Below, piece by piece: positions 57,618 through 64,000 of a stretch of DNA of 64,000 bases (position 1 is its first letter; each line of letters begins with the position of its first letter). The notes under the pieces are model-generated. The model saw only the letters and a program-made list of their open reading frames with translations, ran no database searches and was not told the origin of the DNA. The stretch comes from Darksidea phi (Eukaryota > Ascomycota > Dothideomycetes > Pleosporales > Lentitheciaceae). A program made the position numbers and the translations under genes. Location of the stretch: positions 48,317 to 112,316 of the forward strand of contig JASJFT010000148.1 in assembly GCA_030770425.1 (NCBI GenBank), in the 5' to 3' direction.

Positions 57618-57674
57618 TATACTAAGCCCGATACTGAGCCTAATACTGTACCTAATACTGTGCCTGATACTATA
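57615..57674 (+). repeat. 12-bp tandem repeat
   Basis: Five exact-length copies of a 12-bp unit, consensus cctaatactgag, directly abutting the inverted 23-bp array. Confidence 0.85.
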
Positions 57675-57693
57675 CCCCGATTCTTAATAAGGC

Positions 57694-57840
57694 GGCCCTA
57701 ATCATGGATAGGGGCGCCCTCATCAAAGATATAGGTTTGCCCTATCAAGGATTAGGTACACTCATCGAGGATAAGGACGCCCTCATCAAGGATAGGGGTT
57801 TGCCTCATCAAGGATCGGGCGCACTCATCAAGGATAAGGG
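57694..57840 (+). repeat. 20-23-bp tandem repeat
   Basis: About seven degenerate units of 20-23 bp built on the core ctcatcaaggataggg, with alternating leads gcgccc, tttgcc and gcgca. They follow the 12-bp array after ~20 bp. Confidence 0.8.
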
Positions 57841-57865
57841 CGCGGTACCATAGTATCTCTGCTAC

Positions 57866-58075
57866 TCCATCAACTAGCTCACCTCTTGAAGATTCGCCAC
57901 CTTACAAGCTACTAGCTAAAGCGGTTCGGCCGTCCTACCTGCTAGCGTCATAGAAGGAGTTCGTTGGTTTAACGATACTAAAGTGGCGAATCTTCAACGC
58001 GTACGTAGTTCTAGAAGTAGCCATCTCACCACCACTTGAACCTACTTGTAGAGCATGCTCGAAGCTTCTCCGTGG
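57866..58075 (+). repeat. inverted repeat flanking the NLR locus, left copy
   Basis: Matches the reverse complement of 63545-63690. Shared blocks in order are agctcacctctt, agattcgc-accttacaag, ggccgtcct-cctgctagcg, agtagccatc and gatgctcgaagcttc-like (here catgctcgaagcttc). The left copy has two inserts relative to the right. Confidence 0.75.
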
Positions 58076-58405
58076 CAAATTAATACAGTATAGAGTCATG
58101 CTAATCCCCAGCCCTCTATGAAAGAGAGAGAATAATAAAATATAGGAATATAGGAGGGTGCATTGGTTGGCAGGCCGCAGGCGGGTGTCTAGGCTAAGGT
58201 ATCAGCACCCCACTGTTCCCGCCCAGCCGCATGGCAACCTTCTTCCTTCTTGTATCCGCTTGTCCCTCACATTAAAGTCAGGAGCTGTATCGATAATCAT
58301 CACTACAATTAACACCTTATATCCATGCGCAAAGCGGAACTGTCTAATTATCAATATGCTTGTACGTTGGTTAGCTTTTACCCATAGTCCAAGTTTTCCT
58401 TCAAG

Positions 58406-59506
58406 TCAACCGAAATTTAGAGTGGTTGAGTCCCCATATGTCTGGCCTTGCAATACATTTTTTCCATAAACAGAGCCATAATTTTGAAACACCGGCCCTC
58501 CTGCCGGCTTGGACTCGCCTTCCAGGCAGCTCTCTTGAGTTTCCACCGTCTTAATTGTCTCGTCTACTGTGCGTACCTTTGCTATCTCCGCCCGCGGTAG
58601 CACTAACAGCACCTCCTTTGCGCACGCTGCTGCCGCACCCGCTGCGTATGGCTGCCATTTCTTGTTCTTGTGTGAATCCGCATAGTCGCAGATCCCCCGG
58701 ATGACAAGACATGGGAAGCTGTTCATCAGCCCTGCAGCCTCCATCTCGAAGCAGAGCACCCCGCCAAACTCCTTGCTCACGGTGTCCCTCTCTGCAGCGT
58801 CTTTGATGACCTGGTTGCCCGACGCAATTGTTCCATAGTGTATTACAGGTTCTTCGTTAGGTCGCGGCTGTCGGTCGACCTGTCCATCGGCGCTGCATGA
58901 CTGGCACGTTTGTCCATGTTCGTGGTTGTATTCTGCTTGGAATAGGACGTCCGGCCCGGTGGCCTCGCGAGTGAACTCTGGAAGCCGCCGAAGCTTTGCG
59001 ATGTGTTCCGTAAGCTTAGTCTTCCGCCGGACTTGGTTCGATCGCAGCTTGTTGACTGCACCTAGCAGTATCGTTGGCGGAGAGGTCAGGAAGCACGTCC
59101 GCTGAAACCCACTCGGAGTTGCCTTTCCAAAGTCGTATTGTATCACTCCACCGTGACCCAGATGCGGCTGGCTAACCACCACGTCTCCTAGCCGGATGTC
59201 TACCTCTGCGCTCGGCACGCCGCCTCCAATGCCAACCATCAGACCGAACCGTACCGATCTAAACGTCGCCCGCAGCTGCGTCGCCACCGCTGCCGCAGGG
59301 TTGTTGCCTATCAAGCCTGCCGGCAGACACACGATAACGACGTTATGTTCACCAACTCGTCCGAGTGAGTAAATGTTGGTGTCGTGTTCATCCTGCTCGA
59401 GATCTTCATGCTCTTCGTCGAGCATCTCCTGTGCAGCCGCTAGCTCGATGGGGAGCGCGCATATCCATCCTATAGTGTAGTCGTCGCGGCGGAGTCGGCG
59501 TGCCAT
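58406..59506 (-). CDS. PNP/UDP nucleoside phosphorylase-like protein with C-terminal amyloid-type motif
   Basis: Intronless, 366 aa, ATG at 59506. Residues ~10-315 are a PNP_UDP_1-type phosphorylase domain: YTIGWICALPIELAAAQEML, the Gly-rich phosphate-site region MVGIGGGVPS followed by DIRLGDVVVS, GTIASGNQVIKDA, the nucleoside-binding CFEMEAAGLMNSFP, and VIRGICDYADSHKNK (catalytic-type Asp). In fungi this domain is usually the N-terminal effector of NLR proteins; here it stands alone. After a short linker, residues 338-366 carry a Gly/Asn/Gln motif with VFQNYGSVYGKNVLQG and a final TTLNFG. The same motif begins the divergent NLR at 60259. Known fungal NLR/effector pairs share such amyloid motifs, so this protein is a probable effector. 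That it cleaves nucleosides, and which ones, is inference. Confidence 0.88.
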   Translation of the reverse strand: MARRLRRDDYTIGWICALPIELAAAQEMLDEEHEDLEQDEHDTNIYSLGRVGEHNVVIVCLPAGLIGNNPAAAVATQLRATFRSVRFGLMVGIGGGVPSAEVDIRLGDVVVSQPHLGHGGVIQYDFGKATPSGFQRTCFLTSPPTILLGAVNKLRSNQVRRKTKLTEHIAKLRRLPEFTREATGPDVLFQAEYNHEHGQTCQSCSADGQVDRQPRPNEEPVIHYGTIASGNQVIKDAAERDTVSKEFGGVLCFEMEAAGLMNSFPCLVIRGICDYADSHKNKKWQPYAAGAAAACAKEVLLVLPRAEIAKVRTVDETIKTVETQESCLEGESKPAGGPVFQNYGSVYGKNVLQGQTYGDSTTLNFG

Positions 59507-60258
59507 CTAGCGGCCTGTTGGATGGCAGAAACTCGTGGAGGTCGTGAATTCGTGGAGATAGATTGCAGCTTACGAAAGCGATGCAGCAACGGCCGCCAGT
59601 GGAGGACACACTGTTGCGTGCTCAGCCTCACTTTGTCACAGTAAGGTGGGGCTTTGCAACGCTCACCGGTTACGGAGCAGTATTCAGCCCAGGATGTAAC
59701 TCATCTGAGGGTACTTTTAACCTCAGCAGAGGTTAGACCCACTATGACTAAGCGCGCTATGACGCTAAAATTTTTGTTATATCAGGTGAGCTTGAACACG
59801 TTCTGAACACGTTTAGAATGTATTTAAACCTTAGGCTTGAAGAATATATATATTTAAAAAATAACCTTTATTATCTAAAGATTTACGCTAGAATATATTC
59901 TGAACGTGTTCAGAATTGTACTAACGTGTTCAGAGCGTGTTCAAGCTCACCTGATAATACTAAAATTTTAGCGTCATAGCGCGCTTAGTCATAGTGGGTC
60001 TAACCTCTGCTGAGGTTAAAAGTACCCTCAGACAAGGTACCTGCACGCCAGCATCCACTCGGCGCTAGGAACGATGTTGCTGGCGGCGCAGATATTGGCA
60101 TTAGCCACAGCTGACCAAGCGGGAGCTAGGCTGCGGCCCCTTTTCCCTTTCGTTGGATGTGTAAACCACTCCATCCGTCAAGAACGTATGCGCTTGCTTC
60201 ATCGCACTAGCACATTCATCTCGCCCGTCAGTAGCCTAGCATCGATGAGACCTCCATT
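59507..60258. promoter_or_regulatory. shared divergent promoter of effector and NLR genes, carrying an inverted-repeat element
   Basis: 752 bases lie between the start codons at 59506 and 60259. Nearly half of it is the inverted-repeat element at 59704-60032, so promoter elements must lie within, beside, or be provided by that element. Confidence 0.6.
59704..60032. mobile_element. 329-bp inverted-repeat element (MITE-like)
   Basis: Left end tctgagggtacttttaacct and right end are perfect inverted copies for about 71 bp. Near-perfect pairing continues to ~110 bp, including a gaacacgtt/aacgtgttc motif repeated several times. The ~100-bp centre is AT-rich. No open frame and no certain target-site duplication. 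Non-autonomous DNA transposon structure is the most likely reading. Confidence 0.85.
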
Positions 60259-62912
60259 ATGAGCCCAGCGGGCCGTAACTTCCAGTCGCACGGACCTGTT
60301 CAAGGCAACAACGTGCTCCAAGGTGTAACGACGGGCGACAACACCATAATTAACTTCCTAGAGAGCGGCAAAGGCAGAGCCCTGCAGGATGAAAGGGAAG
60401 GTTTGTATACCCTTGCTAGACCTGTAATATACCTCCAGACATCTGACACGTCGCAGCCTGCCTCCGCACCCTCGGCTTCGTCGAGATCGACTCGCGCGAG
60501 CAAAACATCAGCGCTGCCGTCGAACAAACGTGCGACTGGCTGTTCGATACCCTCGAATTCAAGACATGGCGAAATCGAACCGATCTGGCGACCAACAATG
60601 GAGTGCTTTGCATCAAAGGAAAGCCGGGTGCGGGCAAGTCGACGTTGATGAAGCATACGCTGGAGCACTGCAAGAACGCCTTCCCTGACGAGCTGATTAT
60701 CGCGTACTTCTTCAACGCTCGAGGAAGCACTCTAGAGAAGAGTCCACTAGGGATGCTGCGGTCGATCGCATACCAGCTTGTCAAAAAAGACGTCACACTG
60801 TTTGACAAATTCCTCGTCACCTTTCGCGACAAACATATCACCAGTCAAGGCCGTGAATGGGAATGGCAACCACGAGAACTCAAGGCTTTCATCACTTCTG
60901 TGATCAAACGCTGGAAATCAAAGCCACTGCTCCTCCTTGTAGATGCGCTAGATGAGTGCAACGAGGCAGACATGCAGGATGTTGTAGACTTTCTCGAATC
61001 GCTGAGCATCGATGCAAACAAATTAGGCACCACTCTAAGAATCTGTTTGTCCCGACGCCACCATCCGCCTCTTAGAATCGCAAAGAGCCTAGAGTTGATC
61101 GTCGAGGACAACGAAGACCACCGGGAGGATATTGCCACATACATTAGAGCGAAGTTGGCGAAACAAGATGCTGAAATTGAAGCTGAGATTAAGAAAAAGG
61201 CAAATGGGATCTTTATGTGGGTTGTACTCGTTGTCAGGTTACTGAACAAAGCGTTGTTTAAGGTGAGGGGCAAGAAAAAGGCAATGCAGGATGCGCTTAA
61301 GGAGATCCCAGGCGAGCTAGAAGAGGTGTTCCGAATTATGTTTAACAAAGATGACGAAGACATGGCTGAGACAGTACTCATGCTGCAGTGGGTATTGTTT
61401 GCGCAGCGGTCACTAACGCCAGAAGAGCTTTATGCTGCCGTTGAAGCAGGAGACACGGGCTTGTGGAGTCAATCGAGCGATATAGACCACGATTCTATAC
61501 AGCAGAGCATCGAGCATTTGTCCAAAGGGCTGATCGAGATACGAGGTAGGGATGTGCAGTTCATTCATTTGTCAGTCAACGATTTCCTTCTCCGGAACAA
61601 GAGGCTGCAGACGTTGGACAAGGCGCTGGAGCTCGACCCGGTCACTGCTAGCCACCGCTATCTCTGGGCCTGCTGCTGGTCACATATTCGACAAGTCAGT
61701 AGTACAAGCACGAAGGAGGCATACAAGGAACTGCGTCGTAAGTACATATTTCTAGGGTACGCAGTAAGTCACATATTGGACCATGCCCAAAAAGTCCTAG
61801 ATGAAGGGGCAGTTGGACAAGCGGGCGTTATAATCGAAAAGTGGCTACGAGACGGTAGCAGCTGGTTTGAATGGTGGAAAAGCTTTCTCAGTGCTACTCG
61901 CGCTTTCACCGAGCACAGGTACTTGGAAGGAAACATGGATGCAGGACTATTGTACATGCTCTCACTTGGCGGTTATGGAAGCTTGGTCAAGTGCATGTTG
62001 GCTGAGGATGGCGAGGAGGGCGCGAAGGGCGCAGAGGTCAACACTCAGGGTGGCAGGTACGGCAACGCGCTCCAGGCAGCTTCAGTCGGAGGAGAGCAGC
62101 AGATTGTAGAGCTGCTGCTCAAGGCGGGCGCGGACGTCAACGCTCAGGGTGGCTACTACGGCAACGCGCTCCAGGCAGCTTCAGTCGGAGGAGAGCAGAT
62201 TGTGGAGCTGCTGCTCAAGGCGGGCGCGGACGTCAACGCTCAGGGTGGCGAGTACGGCAACGCGCTCCAGGCAGCTTCACGGCAAGGAAACCAGCAGATT
62301 GTGGAGCTGCTGCTCAAGGTGGGCGCAGACGTTAACGCTCAGGGTGGCGAGTACGGCAACGCGCTCCAGGCAGCTTCATGGCAAGGAAACCAGCAGATTG
62401 TGGAGCTGCTGCTTAAGGCGGGCGCAGACGTTAACGCTCAGGGTGGCGAGTATAGCAACGCGCTCCAGGCAGCTTCAGTCGGAGGAGAGCAGCAGATTGT
62501 GGAGCTGCTGCTCAAGGCGGGCGCGGACGTCAACGCCGGCAAAACGCCCCAGGCCGCCTTACACCATGGTATCGCAAACATGCTCCGTAAGGCAGGAGCA
62601 ACTGCCATCGTTCAACATACCGAGTCCGAAGTCGTCAACGCCGGAGTAGCTGACATAGGTGTTAGCGTCGAAAAGAGACATGAAGGTGCTTCGCCCGAAG
62701 CTGTTCCAGCCATGGCTTCTCCAAGCACAGAAGCGCCTTCACCCGGGATATGGTTTCCACTTCGGCTGCAGGAGATTTATGCTTCTCCGCGCCTGGCCCT
62801 GCTTTGGCCAGGACTGTTTTTCATAGGAACAGGCGGAGTTGTTCTATGGTTGGTGAGAGGTAGACATGTGGCTTTTATATTATTTGGAGATATTTGGCGT
62901 AATCGTATCTGA
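60259..62912 (+). CDS. NACHT-ankyrin NOD-like receptor with N-terminal amyloid-type motif
   Basis: Exons are 60259-60400 and 60457-62912; the intron has a gtttgt donor and a gtcgcag acceptor, and phase (G|CC) is kept. The product is 865 aa. Residues 8-33 carry FQSHGPVQGNNVLQG and GDNTIINF, matching the C-terminus of the divergent phosphorylase-like protein. Next is the pre-NACHT helix (CLRTLGFVEIDSREQNI, CDWLFDT). NACHT landmarks are Walker A GKPGAGKST (~102-110) and Walker B LLLLVDALDE (~205-214), then winged-helix-type sequence (LQWVLFAQRSLTPEELYAAV) and HLSVNDFLL. Residues ~575-744 are five almost identical ankyrin units. Residues ~827-847 form a membrane-helix-like stretch (LALLWPGLFFIGTGGVVLWL). 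By family knowledge it is a STAND sensor that oligomerises on ligand binding and templates the motif on its partner effector. Confidence 0.9.
62037..62545 (+). repeat. near-identical 102-bp ankyrin-coding repeats
   Basis: Five in-frame units of 102 bp (one is 99 bp, lacking one Gln codon) inside the NLR. Each encodes NAQGG-x-YGNALQAAS-(four variable)-QQIVELLLKAGADV. DNA identity between units is very high, including silent sites. Confidence 0.9.
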
Positions 62913-63544
62913 TGGAAGAGATATGTTTATCACTCGGCAGAGTGCATCATTGGCTGCGAAGGTAGAGTAATTATGTATTTTCTGCACGTTTGCGAAGCTT
63001 GTTTGGAGAGCACGTAGGGCTGAGGTATGTCTTGGCAAACCTGCCGCGGGCTCTGTGCCAAGCTAGGTAAGTTAGCTTCAGGCGAACGGATGAGTCTTGC
63101 CGCAGGGGCCGTAGAAGCTCAACTAGCCAGTAAGCTCTCTACTCAAATTCGCATTTGCCAATCAGAATTATTTCGATGCGCTTCTATGGCCTCTACGTCG
63201 AGGTGGCAAGACTCATGCGTTCATGGGGTGTGCTTGTATGTAGGGCAAGCGAGTATTGACTAAGAGAAGCTAAACCCGCCAGATGTAGGATGGATCGCAC
63301 GTGAGATTATTACACATAGCACGGCATGGTAGCTCCTTATCAAGCTTTGTAATGAGCGCCCGAAATGGGTTGATGTTGTTTGTTATTTGACTGAAGTACC
63401 GCCCTGCGTGAGCGAATTCACCTCGACACCACGTACTGTGATGGAAACGGCCATCTTACTATCCTTATTTTCTTTTTATCCCTATTTTATAGAGGGGGCC
63501 GGGGGTTAAGGTGAATATATACCCTTCTGATTTACCACAGCGAA

Positions 63545-63690
63545 GCTTCGAGCATCTTCTTAACAGGTAACAGGATGGCTACTTTGGCAGAGATGGACGA
63601 GCACATCGATCACGCTAGCAGGGAGGACGGCCAGGACCTTGTAAGGTAGCGAATCTATAAGAGGTGAGCTGGTTGACGGGGAGGTAGAGA
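63545..63690 (-). repeat. inverted repeat flanking the NLR locus, right copy
   Basis: Reverse-complement match to 57866-58075, about 5.5 kb away, with the effector/NLR pair between them. It contains a short frame from an ATG near 63574 that stops after about 24 codons. Confidence 0.75.
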
Positions 63691-63759
63691 GTAGCCAAGG
63701 TTAAAGTTTGATCACAAGGCTGCGGGGCCGAAGTCGGCCCGCTTACTAAGTCTCTGCAC

Positions 63760-64000
63760 AGCCATATGTCTAATAGCCACGATCCTACTTAATAGCTACT
63801 ACCCTTAGAATTTACTAGGTTATTTCTTTAGAATAAGCTATTTTTTATTATTATAGCTTAGCTAATAGTTTTAGAATATATTATTAAGCCGTTGTTGGGA
63901 TATTAAGACGTGGTTTTTCCGATTATTAACGTGTTTACGTAGCGAGTGGCCATTCTAAGCGAGTGGCCACCCTCATCAACTTTTCGCGACGCGTTACCTA
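63760..64000. repeat. AT-rich repeat remnant at window edge
   Basis: Low-GC block with tta/taa strings from ~63780 to 63900, then GC-containing gcgagtggcca repeats. It continues beyond the window. Likely a decayed transposon end. Confidence 0.45.

Larger units (their letters stand above)
56898..58405. other. repeat-rich intergenic region
   Basis: About 1.5 kb with no gene. It contains four annotated repeat blocks (57183-57333, 57511-57617, 57615-57674, 57694-57840) and the left copy of an inverted repeat pair (57866-58075). Confidence 0.6.
62913..64000. other. intergenic region grading into AT-rich repeat DNA
   Basis: About 1.1 kb. 62913-63540 has no supported gene. 63545-63690 is the right inverted repeat copy. 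After ~63760 the sequence is AT-rich, and at the window end the string gcgagtggcca occurs twice (near 63940 and 63959), which looks like part of a further repeat cut by the window edge. Confidence 0.5.

Noticed and set aside
62149..62649. Alternate-frame open reading through the ankyrin repeats (Arg/Ser-rich)
   Set aside because: A by-product of near-identical in-frame repeats in the NLR gene; composition is not protein-like.

Overview
The window is nuclear DNA of a filamentous ascomycete (Pezizomycotina; Dothideomycetes is my best guess but is not proven). Genes carry short introns (about 45-120 nt) with gtaagt-like donors, ctaac/ctgac branch sites and cag/tag acceptors. Characteristic fungal families are present: Zn2Cys6 regulator, Clr5 protein, Mcd4, PNS1, mannitol-1-phosphate dehydrogenase, and a NACHT-ankyrin NOD-like receptor. 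AT-rich blocks look like decayed repeats. I spliced all multi-exon models by hand, checking reading phase across each junction.

Layout. 1-6.2 kb: 3' part of MCD4, a coiled-coil protein, and a GPI-anchored cell-wall-type protein. 6.2-14.7 kb: gene-poor, with a kinase fragment, a Clr5-domain protein, a small two-exon gene and a fragment of a Zip3/CCNB1IP1-like RING protein. 14.7-24.7 kb: ordinary euchromatin with an MFS transporter, a zinc-finger/kinase hybrid, PNS1 and mannitol-1-phosphate dehydrogenase. 24.7-29.8 kb: mostly non-coding, plus a tiny Gly-rich protein and a Zn2Cys6 regulator. 31-55.6 kb: accessory-like, mixing intact genes (a 1,212-aa fungal protein, a PD-(D/E)XK-like protein, an atypical kinase, two secreted-type proteins, an F-box protein) with decayed ones (DUF7580 kinase-like, ankyrin, MFS, SERAC1-like hydrolase, fructosamine-kinase-like). 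56.4-64 kb: a small Gly-rich protein, complex tandem repeats, then a divergent pair of immune-type genes, ending in AT-rich repeat DNA.

The main discovery candidate is that divergent pair. One gene encodes a free-standing PNP/UDP nucleoside-phosphorylase-like protein (58406-59506, minus). The other encodes a NACHT-ankyrin receptor (60259-62912, plus). The last ~27 residues of the phosphorylase and the first ~33 residues of the receptor carry the same short Gly/Asn/Gln-rich motif (shared core NVLQG, then GD-T--NF). This is the arrangement of fungal amyloid-signalling NLR/effector pairs, in which a receptor-borne motif templates the same motif on a neighbouring effector. Here the effector would be a nucleoside phosphorylase-like enzyme. 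The receptor's ankyrin repeats are nearly identical to each other, its C-terminus carries a predicted membrane helix, a 329-bp inverted-repeat element sits in the shared promoter, and related sequences in inverted orientation flank the locus.
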